From Nanobdellota archaeon (GTDB taxonomy: Archaea > Nanobdellota > Nanobdellia > Woesearchaeales > GW2011-AR9), in NCBI GenBank assembly GCA_030647325.1, contig JAUSJN010000034.1, positions 1 through 34,456 of the forward strand: DNA of 34,456 bases, read 5' to 3'. Below the pieces are notes generated by a model, which was not told the DNA's origin, made no database searches, and worked only from the letters and a program-made list of their open reading frames with translations. Each line of letters begins with the position of its first letter. Position 1 is the first letter of the stretch. Made by a program: the position numbers and the translations under genes. Below are positions 24,984 to 32,693 of the stretch, piece by piece.

Positions 24984-25694
24984 CTATCCGAAATTGATCG
25001 TTCCGTTAGCTATCAACATCAACAGCCAGCCCAGCCAGATCAACAATAATCCCATCAATAATCGCATATATGGTTTGTTCTGATGCTTCCAGGAATTTAT
25101 TTTTTGCAGCTTCATCCCTCCCGCTACCAGGAGAAGTATGATTATCAACGGCAATACGAAGATGATGTTATAAAGTATGAGCAATAAAAACGCAGTGAAA
25201 TCAAAATATTGCGATAGCATGGTGATGATAGCTAAGTATGGCGCGCCGGTGCAGGGAAGTTCTACCGCCGAGACGAATGCGCCGAGCAGGATCACTCCGG
25301 GAACAGTCACACGATTTGAGAGGACATGAATCTTATCAATAAATTGCCCCGGAATAGTTAAAGAAAGCCATCTTCCATACCAAAAGAAATCTTTTATCTC
25401 TAAGATTCCCGCAAATACTATCAAGATCCCCACGGCGATGGAAAGATATTCAGTGATCCAGAGCGGGATAGTAGACAGAAAATAAAGCAGACCTAATCCT
25501 GCTAAAAAATAGACTATCAACACCGAAGAAACATACAACCCTCCCAGCAGCAGCATCCTTGCTGTAGACTGCTTTGCACCGAGCATGACCGAGATCATCA
25601 GGATCAATACCCCGATAGCGCAAGGATTGATAGAATCTATCGCCGCGGTAGTGACGACCGTGATCAAAGTAGGTAGCGTCGCTTCAACTGCCAT
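24984..25694 (-). CDS. ccdA: CcdA/DsbD-like transmembrane thiol-disulfide protein
   Basis: This polytopic protein of about 236 residues and six or more membrane helices carries the two family cysteines, in DSINPCAIGVL (first helix) and VELPCTGAPYLAI (fourth helix). CcdA passes reducing equivalents from cytoplasmic thioredoxin to extracytoplasmic proteins. The ATG at 25694 is chosen because GGTGA lies 5 nt upstream; the frame also has a GTG at 25703 that is part of this Shine-Dalgarno. It overlaps the upstream gene by 11 nt. No cytochrome c synthase genes are visible here, so it more likely supports disulfide exchange in Cys-rich secreted proteins (inference). Confidence 0.88.
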   Translation of the reverse strand: MAVEATLPTLITVVTTAAIDSINPCAIGVLILMISVMLGAKQSTARMLLLGGLYVSSVLIVYFLAGLGLLYFLSTIPLWITEYLSIAVGILIVFAGILEIKDFFWYGRWLSLTIPGQFIDKIHVLSNRVTVPGVILLGAFVSAVELPCTGAPYLAIITMLSQYFDFTAFLLLILYNIIFVLPLIIILLLVAGGMKLQKINSWKHQNKPYMRLLMGLLLIWLGWLLMLIANGTINFG

Positions 25695-26490
25695 GTAATT
25701 CACCCTGATCTATCGCAACCTGATAAGTAGTGCAGATCTTATCAGTTTTTTCCTTTTCCTGATCGAACTCTATGATGATGCAATCTCCCGGCGGCACTAA
25801 AGAATAAGGAGAGAGCAGGTAAGAAGAATGATCCTCAATTTTTTGCTGAGTGAAAATCCAGTCGCCGTGTTCTTCTGGATTATCTATCTTATACGCAAAT
25901 ACCTGGATCTTTCCAGGCTTTCCATCACATAGATCGCCATCATTTGAAAGGACCACGCCCTTATTAGTAGGGACTTGTAAAGTGTCTTGGGTCAATGTTC
26001 CGCCTGCCACATTGAAGAAATTTCCCAAAGAGACATCTTCGGTCTTTACTACCACGCCTTCCACATGGATCCGAAAATCATCATGCTCGTGGAAAACCGG
26101 CGTCCCGACACGGTTAGATAATCCTTGCGGATTACGAAAATCAACTTTTTCGCCGCAGTTCCAGACTTCAAAATCAGCATGCCAATGTACTGGTCCTTTG
26201 GTCACCGAGATCTGATTGAGATAGATAGTGGTGCCTGCTGTATAAAACGTGGCGACGATGACTGGGATGAGCATCAGCAAAAAGAGCATCCTCTTATGAT
26301 TGCCTAATTTTCTGGAGATGATGGCAAGTATCACCACCGCCGTGACTAAGATGCTGGAGACCATGATCACGGACATGGCTCTGGCTTTGAGCATCACTCC
26401 ATCATCAAAAATATTCCCATTGTCAGCAAGAACCAGAGGAAGAATACATAGTAATGCCACTACCATCGCTAGAAATTTTTTCTCTATCAC
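25684..26490 (-). CDS. Membrane protein with extracytoplasmic His-rich domain
   Basis: This 268-residue protein has an N-terminal leader or helix (1-22), two further membrane helices (about 35-60 and 68-90) and an extracytoplasmic domain. That domain contains GPVHWHADFEVWNCGEKVDF and, later, FHEHDDFRIHVEGVV, a clustered His pattern seen in a family of predicted metal-binding surface domains (HxHADF...HxHD...IHxEG). Four Cys are also present. Co-transcription with CcdA suggests a redox or metal (for example copper) function, which is an inference. The start is GTG at 26490, supported by a TATA box centred 27 nt upstream. Confidence 0.7.
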   Translation of the reverse strand: MIEKKFLAMVVALLCILPLVLADNGNIFDDGVMLKARAMSVIMVSSILVTAVVILAIISRKLGNHKRMLFLLMLIPVIVATFYTAGTTIYLNQISVTKGPVHWHADFEVWNCGEKVDFRNPQGLSNRVGTPVFHEHDDFRIHVEGVVVKTEDVSLGNFFNVAGGTLTQDTLQVPTNKGVVLSNDGDLCDGKPGKIQVFAYKIDNPEEHGDWIFTQQKIEDHSSYLLSPYSLVPPGDCIIIEFDQEKEKTDKICTTYQVAIDQGELHGS

Positions 26491-26512
26491 CTTCCAGAAG
26501 AGGGAGATTACA

Positions 26513-26521
26513 CTATATAAG
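26513..26521 (-). promoter_or_regulatory. TATA box of the His-rich/CcdA operon
   Basis: CTTATATAG is centred 27 nt before the GTG at 26490. This supports a non-ATG leaderless start for the operon. Confidence 0.7.
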
Positions 26522-26533
26522 TTTTCTGTTCTC

Positions 26534-27598
26534 TCAAATCCATCTTCTCTTCCTGAAATACAACAGCAAGAAAATGATGATGCTCAGCATCCCCATCATC
26601 ACGGCATAATAACCGTATTCCCAAGTCAGAGCAGGCATGAAATCAAAGTTCATCCCATACACTCCGGTTATGAAGGTCAAAGGGATAAAAATAGTTCCGA
26701 TGATAGTCAGGACTTTCATGATCTCATTAGTCTTATTGCTGACGCTGAACAAGTACACTTCCATCATGCCAGAGAGAATATCCCGGAAAGTCTCGATCGT
26801 ATCCATGACCTGGATAGTGTGGTCGTAGACGTCGCGTAGGTAGATGGCGGTAGTTTTCTTGAGAAGTGCAGACTCTGAACGGATCATGCCGCTAACTACT
26901 TCGCGCAAAGGCCAGATGGAACGCTGTAGTGAGATGGTCTGTCGTTTAAGCAGATGCATATTTTTAATGGTCTCTGCGGTTGGGCGGGTGATGGACTCTT
27001 CCACTTCTTCGATCTCTTCTTCCAGCTTTTCCAGAACCGCGAAGTAATGGTCGACAATGGCATCGATGAGGGAATAGGCAAGATAATCAGGACCGCGTTT
27101 TCGCAGTTTTCCCTTGTTTTCCCTGATTCTTTTACGAATCGGATCAAAAATATCCCCTTCTGTTTCCTGAAAGGAGATGACAAAGTTTTTTCCGATGATG
27201 ATGCTGATCTGTTCGGTGACCACTTCCTTCTGCTCATAGTTAAGCATCTTGAGGACAATGAAAATATGGTCTTCAAAGGTCTCGATCTTGGGCCGCTGCT
27301 CATTGTTCATGATGTCTTCCAGAAGAAGGTAATGGAAGCCGAAATGTTTACCGATATCCTTGATGATGTTAGAATCGTGGACCCCATCGATGTTGATCCA
27401 GGTTATACTTTTTTTCCTTCGGAAAGGGAAACACTCCTCTACCCGCTGAGCTATCTTTTCTTGGAAATGAGTAGGATTGTAATCAATGATAGAAATTTTG
27501 GGAGTATGTTCTTTGGCTTCCCCGATGTGCATCAAGGTGCCGGGAGGAAGTCCTGCTTTTCCTGATCGGACTGAGGCGGCCATATTCTGCTCGGCCAT
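26534..27598 (-). CDS. corA: CorA-type magnesium/cobalt transporter
   Basis: This 354-residue protein has a cytoplasmic alpha/beta N-terminal domain, a long helix (EKLEEEIEEVEESITRP) and two C-terminal membrane helices. The signature GMN lies in TGVYGMNFDFMPAL after the first helix, and the basic tail is YFRKRRWI. The protein forms pentameric Mg2+ channels in known homologues. A TATA-like ATTAAATAA lies only 11 nt before the ATG at 27598 but about 26 nt before the ATG of residue 6 (27583), so the true leaderless start may be 27583. The promoter is divergent from that of the antiporter gene. Confidence 0.93.
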   Translation of the reverse strand: MAEQNMAASVRSGKAGLPPGTLMHIGEAKEHTPKISIIDYNPTHFQEKIAQRVEECFPFRRKKSITWINIDGVHDSNIIKDIGKHFGFHYLLLEDIMNNEQRPKIETFEDHIFIVLKMLNYEQKEVVTEQISIIIGKNFVISFQETEGDIFDPIRKRIRENKGKLRKRGPDYLAYSLIDAIVDHYFAVLEKLEEEIEEVEESITRPTAETIKNMHLLKRQTISLQRSIWPLREVVSGMIRSESALLKKTTAIYLRDVYDHTIQVMDTIETFRDILSGMMEVYLFSVSNKTNEIMKVLTIIGTIFIPLTFITGVYGMNFDFMPALTWEYGYYAVMMGMLSIIIFLLLYFRKRRWI

Positions 27599-27684
27599 GC
27601 GAGGTTATTTAATGTTTTCTCTACCGCTGTCGCTATGTTAATCCGATACGTTAAAAAAGACTAAAACTATCCTTCTCTCAAAAG

Positions 27685-28887
27685 ATGGTGTCGCCGTTTG
27701 TGATGATTCTGGTAGCGCTCCTGCTAGCTTTCGCTATCTCAGAAGTGCTGAAAAGGGCTTTAGGAATCCCCCGAGTAGTAGGACAAGTAGGCGCAGGCCT
27801 TATTTTGGGCATCACTTTCTTCAAATCTATTTTATTTAATCAAGAAAACCTGGATGTCCTTTCTTTTCTGGCTAATCTGGGGATAATCTTGATGTTCTAT
27901 TATGTGGGATTAGAGATAAATTTCAAAGTGTTCACGGGAAATATAAAGAGGTCCATCGCTATCTCTTTCGTCAATACTACGCTTCCACTGATCGTTGGCT
28001 TTGCGGTGATGAGATATGTATTTGAGTTCAATACCATAGTGAGCTTGATCATCGGTATCGCTCTATCGGTAAGCGCCCAATCGGTCTCTCTTGGCTTTTT
28101 AGAAGAATTAAAATTGATGAAATCAAAACTAGGAGGGATCATCATCAGCGCCGGTGCAGTCGATGACATCATAGAATTAATATTAGTAAGCATCCTGCTT
28201 TCCTTCTTCCAGCTTACTATCAGTGCTGTGCCACATACCAATCTACTCCTTGGCTTGATCTTATTTGTGGTTACGGTGATGATAGCCAGAGTGTGGTTCA
28301 TCCCTTACACCCTGAAGTTTTTTGATCGGGAAAAGTCCAGCACCGCCCGCTTTACCGGAGCATTGTTGATCGTATTTTTGATCGCCTCATTATCAGAACT
28401 GTTTGGGATGGGATTTCTTATCGGAGCCATGGTCGCGGGCATGATCGTGCGCCAGACTATCTTCAAAGATGTACATATCCCCGACTGGGAAGAACATGAC
28501 ATCGCCAGATCTATCCACATCATCGCCTTTGGTTTTTTAGTCCCGCTCTTTTATGTCTGGGTCGGGCTGAATACTGATATCAGCACCATCGGAGCCAATC
28601 TCTTCTTTGTGATCATCCTTATTCTTATCGCTTTATTTGGAACGGTGGGAGGAAGTACCCTGGCAGTGATGTTTAGTGGAGGAAGCTTTCGCGAAGGTTT
28701 AATGATCGGCTGGGGGCTGACTCCGAAGGGAGACATCGAATTAGCTATCGCCACCCTGGCCTTGACCGCCGGGATAATCACTCCAGCCATTTTTACTGCT
28801 CTAGTGGTGATGGCCTTGTTCACCACACTCATCTCACCATTAGCGTTTAAGTATCTGGTCAGCAAGTCAAAGAGAAAGATCGCCTAA
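27685..28887 (+). CDS. Cation:proton antiporter, CPA2/Kef-type
   Basis: This 400-residue integral membrane protein has about 12 helices and no cytoplasmic RCK domain. Family features include IPRVVGQVGAGLILG near the N-terminus, LANLGIILMFYYVGLEIN, the ion-site-like SAGAVDDIIELILVSIL (adjacent acidic residues in the central helix) and LTPKGDIELAIATLAL. It probably exchanges Na+ or K+ for protons. A TATA-like TTAAAAAAG is centred about 30 nt before the ATG. It pairs head to head with corA, so the two ion transporters share one intergenic region. Confidence 0.9.
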   Translation: MVSPFVMILVALLLAFAISEVLKRALGIPRVVGQVGAGLILGITFFKSILFNQENLDVLSFLANLGIILMFYYVGLEINFKVFTGNIKRSIAISFVNTTLPLIVGFAVMRYVFEFNTIVSLIIGIALSVSAQSVSLGFLEELKLMKSKLGGIIISAGAVDDIIELILVSILLSFFQLTISAVPHTNLLLGLILFVVTVMIARVWFIPYTLKFFDREKSSTARFTGALLIVFLIASLSELFGMGFLIGAMVAGMIVRQTIFKDVHIPDWEEHDIARSIHIIAFGFLVPLFYVWVGLNTDISTIGANLFFVIILILIALFGTVGGSTLAVMFSGGSFREGLMIGWGLTPKGDIELAIATLALTAGIITPAIFTALVVMALFTTLISPLAFKYLVSKSKRKIA

Positions 28888-28917
28888 GTCAATCACTCGC
28901 GACCACCCTCGGTCAAT

Positions 28918-28956
28918 AGACCAAGAGCAGCAAGAAGATATCTGCAAAGATATTGC
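28918..28956 (+). terminator. Small hairpin between convergent genes
   Basis: ATATCT-GCAA-AGATAT (28938-28953) is a perfect 6-bp stem between the convergent antiporter and L,D-transpeptidase genes. A termination role is possible, but no long T run follows. Confidence 0.3.
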
Positions 28957-29718
28957 TTAAGGCACAATAGTAATTTTAGTCTTTGGATTTCCTTCTTTAT
29001 CACAACCGAGTATCAAAAAGGAATAGACCTCATCAATTGCTTTATTTTCCAAAGCAATACACCCCAGAGTCCAATCCGAAACACCCACACCGCCGCCCCT
29101 GCCATGGATTTGTATGAAACTTCCTAACTTTGTATTTTGCGGCGGCGACTTACAACCTTTAATCGCTTGCACAATGACATTATATTCTCGTTGAGTGATC
29201 AGTTCGGAAGAAAGCCCCCGTTCAGCGTGCTTGAGGTTAGGATAACTTATCTGCAATGACTTATGAAATCTACTTGGAAATGCAGTAGTGATGAAATATT
29301 CCCCTTCAGGCGTCTTTCCATCTCCTTCATACTCTTTATCGCCTTCCGGCGCAAATCCTAAAGAGATGCCGTATTCCTTAAGTAATTTTGTTTCACAATA
29401 AAGTCCTAATCTGCGCTCAGATTTATCTATGGTGATGTTATGTTTTCCCCTGCAATCATCAAGGAGGCTTTGTAATGGAATCGAGCTGTTGTAGAACCGT
29501 TCCACCTCTTGGCCATTACCTCTGGTAACTATTTCCAGGCGATCATGATCTAACTCATCAGAAATATCTTCACTTTCTTCGCGAACCTTATTTTCAAATG
29601 TCTTTTCCAGCGTAACCACTTTATCTGGCGTTTGATCACCTACTTCAACATACTCCACAGAATAGATATACGACGAACATGAAATAAGTAGTGCGCCGCC
29701 GAGGGGGAAGATCTTCAT
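28957..29718 (-). CDS. L,D-transpeptidase (YkuD/YafK-type), secreted
   Basis: This 253-residue protein has a hydrophobic leader with a possible lipobox (LLISC, Cys14). The C-terminal half is a YkuD domain: TIDKSERRLGLYC (strand start), GDGKTPEGEYFI, LQISYPNLKHAERG and the catalytic block with H205 (IHGRGGG) and C220 (SDWTLGCIAL). H and C are in the spacing expected for the active site. ISYPN and the GCIALEN end are closest to the bacterial YafK/ErfK kind, which crosslink peptidoglycan or attach proteins to it. Archaea lack murein, so transfer from bacteria and another substrate, such as a bacterial wall or a pseudo-wall, are inferred. Confidence 0.85.
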   Translation of the reverse strand: MKIFPLGGALLISCSSYIYSVEYVEVGDQTPDKVVTLEKTFENKVREESEDISDELDHDRLEIVTRGNGQEVERFYNSSIPLQSLLDDCRGKHNITIDKSERRLGLYCETKLLKEYGISLGFAPEGDKEYEGDGKTPEGEYFITTAFPSRFHKSLQISYPNLKHAERGLSSELITQREYNVIVQAIKGCKSPPQNTKLGSFIQIHGRGGGVGVSDWTLGCIALENKAIDEVYSFLILGCDKEGNPKTKITIVP

Positions 29719-29815
29719 GGTTATAACTTCAAAGCATCATTTTAAAAATGTTTCTGAGAAAATCCTGTTTTATTACAGCTATCTTAATATAAGAGTTATA
29801 TCCCCGCAAGAAACC

Positions 29816-30802
29816 ATGCTGCAAAAATACCATCTGGTCTTTCTAATTGCTGTACTTCTATTTGTAAGCAGCTGCACCAGCTCTGCTAACACCATTGAAC
29901 AGCAAGCAGCTGTAGACCAAGGGAATATTAACGTCTTTTTCTGTCCCTCCGAAAATTGCGAATCGGCATTATTAGAATTTCTAGATTCTGCCGAACATTC
30001 CATCCACTGCGCCTTGTTTGATATCGGCTTGACCTCGGTACAAGAAAAATTACTGGAAAAGGAGAAGGAAATAGAAGTGATGGTAGTGACCGATGACGAT
30101 TACCTCAAGAAGTTCAATCATCCTTTTGTCAAGCCTGACTCGCACGGCCTGATGCATGACAAGTTTTGTGTCATCGACGGGAAGAAAGTGAGCACCGGCT
30201 CCATGAATCCCACCGGTAATGACGCACATAAGAACAACAACAATCTGCTGCTGATAGAATCGGTCTTGCTTGCCGAAAATTATGAGGATGAATTCCAGGA
30301 GATGTGGAATGGTGTATTTAAGAAAGGCAATAAGGTAGAAAAACCAAGCTTATTATTGAATGGTAAGCGCATCAAAAATTATTTCTGTCCGGAAGATTCC
30401 TGCGCGGAACAAGTCAAAGAAGAATTGCAGAAAGCAGAAACATCGATCTATTTCATGACTTTTTCATTCACCCATGATGGCATCGCCAATATTTTACTGC
30501 TGAAGAATCTGGATGGAGTGGAAGTGAAAGGAGTGATGGAAGTTAAACAGATCTCAGAACATTCTGAGTTCAATCGCCTAATGCAAAATCAGGTAGATGT
30601 CCGCAAAGACGGAAATAAGAATAACCTGCATCACAAGGTTTTCATCATCGATGGGAAAACGGTAGTTACCGGCTCATTCAATCCTTCCGCCAACGGCGAT
30701 CAGAAGAATGATGAGAATGTGATCATTATTGAGGATGCGGAGATGGCCAAAGAGTTTACGGAAGAGTTCTGGAAAGTGTATGGGGAAGCCGCTTCACCCT
30801 AA
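29816..30802 (+). CDS. Phospholipase D-like lipoprotein
   Basis: About 328 residues with a lipoprotein-type leader (YHLVFLIAVLLFVSSC). Two PLD half-domains follow. Each begins with a Cys-containing strand, INVFFCPSENCES and IKNYFCPEDSCAE, and each ends in an HKD motif: LMHDKFCVIDGKKVSTGSMNP and NLHHKVFIIDGKTVVTGSFNP. Both histidines and lysines are intact, so one bipartite active site cleaving phosphodiesters outside the cell (nuclease or phospholipase) is expected. The frame is open back to 29717, but the ATG at 29816 is chosen because it starts the leader peptide. The 3' end overlaps the convergent NurA-like gene by 9 nt. Confidence 0.85.
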   Translation: MLQKYHLVFLIAVLLFVSSCTSSANTIEQQAAVDQGNINVFFCPSENCESALLEFLDSAEHSIHCALFDIGLTSVQEKLLEKEKEIEVMVVTDDDYLKKFNHPFVKPDSHGLMHDKFCVIDGKKVSTGSMNPTGNDAHKNNNNLLLIESVLLAENYEDEFQEMWNGVFKKGNKVEKPSLLLNGKRIKNYFCPEDSCAEQVKEELQKAETSIYFMTFSFTHDGIANILLLKNLDGVEVKGVMEVKQISEHSEFNRLMQNQVDVRKDGNKNNLHHKVFIIDGKTVVTGSFNPSANGDQKNDENVIIIEDAEMAKEFTEEFWKVYGEAASP

Positions 30803-31735
30803 ATTATCCAAGATATCATGCGCGTTAGTGGTAGAAAGATATTCTGCGATCTCTTTATTCTCCGCTTTTAATAAGATATTCATCTTTAATGATGTCTTCT
30901 CTTCATTGCTGACCCTGGCAAATCTGTCAACCGCGATCAAGCCGTAGGGATATCCTAAGAAGATCGCGTCTTTACTATTTTCAACCAGAAAAGGCAGAAA
31001 GTTTCTATTACCGGTAAATCGGAAAACATGCCTTGCCTTTTCATGCAGCTTGACAAAATAAGAATCATTTTCCACAACATAGCTCCAGCACCAGGAAGGG
31101 CTTAGTCTGTTAAGCAAAACAACCGGTGAATTTCCAGAAGCAGTAAAGAGAGAGGATGATTTGGCGATAGCACAGACCTGAGCAGGAAGTTTAGAAAGAT
31201 ATTTTTCTTCATTACGGAAGGAAGGATCTAAAATTCCATCAAGAACAATAATGTCGGCGGAGATGGTCGCAGATAAAGCTAATTCTGCAAATCTCCGGGC
31301 GAGGGCAGGGATAACTGTGATCGATGCTCTTTCTACCCCTTTTTTGATGGTGTTGTCAGTGGAAGAGATTAATAGGTCTTGTTCATCTACCAGCGGCATA
31401 CCTTCAGAGAATATTTTTGACTCATAAACAACTTCATAATGCTCATATTTAGCAGTGGTAAGAAGATAAAACTCGTGTTTTTGATTTTTGATTATTTTAT
31501 TATTTTGATATACCAAGGCCCCGACACGGATAAAACTCAGACAGAAATTTCCGGCAGAGATGATTTCTGCCTGCCCGCCATCAATGAAGGCGATTGATTT
31601 AAGAGAAGAAGATAGTGGAATTTGTTCAAAATTATTTTTGTTGATCTCAATCAGTTTATTATTAAAAAGAATCTTGTCCGAAGAAGGGAATTGTTGGATT
31701 TTTTCCTTCAGCTCTTTGGATATTTTATTTAGCAT
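30794..31735 (-). CDS. nurA: NurA-domain nuclease-like protein
   Basis: This 313-residue protein carries the NurA-type acidic sites: SIAFIDGGQAEI (about residues 47-58), IIVLDGILDPSF (about 161-172) and a C-terminal block GYPYGLIAVDRFARVSN ending in TNAHDILDNL. NurA is a 5'-3' DNA nuclease that works with the HerA helicase in archaeal end resection. No HerA, Mre11 or Rad50 gene is in the window, so partners must be elsewhere. Sequence similarity to the family is judged from spacing of motifs only, so the assignment is probable rather than certain. A TATA-like TGTTAATAAC lies about 25 nt before the ATG. Confidence 0.7.
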   Translation of the reverse strand: MLNKISKELKEKIQQFPSSDKILFNNKLIEINKNNFEQIPLSSSLKSIAFIDGGQAEIISAGNFCLSFIRVGALVYQNNKIIKNQKHEFYLLTTAKYEHYEVVYESKIFSEGMPLVDEQDLLISSTDNTIKKGVERASITVIPALARRFAELALSATISADIIVLDGILDPSFRNEEKYLSKLPAQVCAIAKSSSLFTASGNSPVVLLNRLSPSWCWSYVVENDSYFVKLHEKARHVFRFTGNRNFLPFLVENSKDAIFLGYPYGLIAVDRFARVSNEEKTSLKMNILLKAENKEIAEYLSTTNAHDILDNLG

Positions 31736-31801
31736 GTAAGAATTGAACTGGATATGTTATTAACAATTATTGTTCTTAATCATATGATAAAGGGCTAAGT
31801 A

Positions 31802-32248
31802 TTATTTGTATTTACCCTTCAAATATGCTCTTACTTCCATCAGGATCTGACCCATCATATTCTTACCTGACCCATCTTTACCTTCTCCCCAAAAGTAGTC
31901 ATCTGGATTTGCCTCAATCAATTCCTCTTCTCCTGTTGAAAGGAGTAATTTTTCCAGGCTAGGATATGATTCAAATTTAGTCCTTACTGCCTCTCTTAAT
32001 ATATCTACTTTTAGATTATCCCAATCATCAGGGTAATTTTTATTTTGCAGACTCAAGATCTTAGCATCTCTTGGCGTGGGTGTTTCTTTAATCCTTTGCG
32101 CATATTCAGGATCGGATCTTTCAAATTTTCTAAATTGATAATAATGTTCTGTAGATCCCCATACTTCTCCATGTAATTCTATAGGATAAGGAGCCAAATT
32201 AGAAAAATCTTTCCATTCCGCTATTTTACTTAAGAATCTGATTGCCAT
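31802..32248 (-). CDS. NADAR/YbiA-family N-glycosidase-like protein
   Basis: This 148-residue protein is a typical single NADAR domain: FSNLAPYPIELHGEVWGSTEHYYQ at the start, the KILSL segment, then LLLSTGEEELIEANPDDYFWGEG and GKNMMGQILMEVRAYL. Known members cleave N-glycosidic bonds in riboflavin intermediates, and some remove ADP-ribose from nucleic acids. The conserved E, W and DxxWG residues are present, so it should be active. It lies next to the tRNA pair and to a copied tRNA 3' end, a place where accessory genes often integrate. Confidence 0.88.
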   Translation of the reverse strand: MAIRFLSKIAEWKDFSNLAPYPIELHGEVWGSTEHYYQFRKFERSDPEYAQRIKETPTPRDAKILSLQNKNYPDDWDNLKVDILREAVRTKFESYPSLEKLLLSTGEEELIEANPDDYFWGEGKDGSGKNMMGQILMEVRAYLKGKYK

Positions 32249-32261
32249 AGGTTATAAATAA

Positions 32262-32276
32262 AAAGCCCTCGGCGAG
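32262..32276 (-). repeat. 15-bp copy of the tRNA-Thr 3' end
   Basis: AAAGCCCTCGGCGAG occurs here and again at 32321-32335, where it is the 3' end of tRNA-Thr plus flanking bases. The two copies are 59 bp apart in direct orientation, like a short attachment-site duplication. On the minus strand the copy runs into TTTTT, so it could also help terminate the tRNA transcript. Confidence 0.6.
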
Positions 32277-32322
32277 CAAACAAAAGGACTTTGCCTTTTG
32301 AGCTCACCTCAGTCTTTGTCAA

Positions 32323-32427
32323 AGCCCTCGGCGAGGATTGAACTCGCGACCTCGTCCTTACCAAGGACGCGCCCTATTGCGCTTCGCGCAAACTTTACTG
32401 CGCAAAGTACCGCTAGGCCACGAGGGC
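32323..32427 (-). tRNA. tRNA-Thr (anticodon GGU) with a D-loop insertion
   Basis: The acceptor stem GCCCTCG/CGAGGGC, anticodon arm CGTCC-TTGGTAA-GGACG (anticodon GGT) and T arm GCGAG-TTCAATC-CTCGC are perfect. The D stem GCCT/GGGC forms only if about 31 nt (32377-32407) between GCGGTA and TAGGGC is ignored. The insert can fold (TTTGCGC pairs with GCGCAA) and looks like a non-canonical archaeal intron. The mature length would be about 74 nt. No CCA is encoded. It lies directly after tRNA-Leu, probably in one transcript. Confidence 0.88.
32377..32407 (-). other. Candidate non-canonical intron in the D-loop of tRNA-Thr
   Basis: This is a 31-nt insert after GCGGTA of the D-loop. It contains the direct repeat TTTGCGC and a complementary GCGCAA, so a bulge-helix-bulge-like fold is possible. 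The exact splice sites are uncertain by one or two bases. Confidence 0.6.
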
Positions 32428-32444
32428 ATGGTGCCGGGGAAGGG

Positions 32445-32474
32445 ACTTTCAAGCCACAACCACAGTTGCAGGCA
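32445..32474 (-). other. Candidate non-canonical intron in the T arm of tRNA-Leu
   Basis: The 30-nt insert begins TGCCTGCAAC and ends GGCTTGAAAGT. TTCAA (exon) pairs with TTGAA, GCC with GGC, and CAAC with GTTG around a TGTG loop. This gives a stem with small bulges, as expected of an archaeal splice substrate. Confidence 0.6.
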
Positions 32475-32507
32475 ATTTGAACCCCCGAACCCACTAAGAG
32501 ACAGGAT

Positions 32508-32523
32508 GACTTATGTTTTGCAA
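32508..32523 (-). other. Canonical 37/38 intron of tRNA-Leu
   Basis: A 16-nt insert follows G37. GACTTA of the exon pairs with TAAGTC at the exon-intron border, and removal restores the loop CTTAAGA. Confidence 0.75.
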
Positions 32524-32664
32524 CTTAAGTCCTGCGCATTTGGCCAAGCTTTGCTACCCCGGCGAATAGCTGACCCACGCAGTGCCTCATTACATAGTAG
32601 GTTAAAACTAAAACAAGCCTTTCATTTATAAATTTTCTTTTAATATATACTATATCAATAATGA

Positions 32665-32672
32665 TTATAAAG
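32665..32672 (+). promoter_or_regulatory. TATA box of the 203-aa hypothetical gene
   Basis: TTATAAAG is centred about 26 nt before the ATG at 32694. It lies inside the longer frame that begins at 32661, which argues against that earlier start. Confidence 0.6.
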
Positions 32673-32693
32673 TTGTTAACCCTAACCAGAGCC

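Larger units (their letters stand above)
32429..32563 (-). tRNA. tRNA-Leu (anticodon UAA) with two introns
   Basis: The acceptor GCCGGGG/CCCCGGC, a D arm closed by GCA/TGC, the anticodon stem CAGGA/TCCTG and a long variable arm of 15 nt identify a class II tRNA-Leu. The loop reads CTTAAG followed by a 16-nt insert (32508-32523) and A. The insert pairs with the anticodon region (GACTTA/TAAGTC), a classic intron at 37/38. A second insert of 30 nt (32445-32474) splits the T arm after TTCAAAT; without it GGGGG pairs with CCCTT. The mature length is about 86 nt plus an encoded CCA at 32429-32431. Confidence 0.85.

Noticed and set aside
26954-27565. 203-codon frame opposite corA
   Set aside because: It lies entirely inside the well-supported corA gene on the other strand and has no family features.
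28888-28898. GTCAATCACTC shared with 33559-33569
   Set aside because: An 11-nt match in two intergenic places is too short to support a shared element without a genome-wide count.
29717-29815. N-terminal 33-codon extension of the PLD-like protein
   Set aside because: The extension would put the lipoprotein leader in the interior of the protein and would overlap the start of the divergent gene.
32323-32563. tRNA pseudogenes
   Set aside because: All acceptor, anticodon and T stems pair once the inserts are removed, so the inserts are better explained as introns than as decay.
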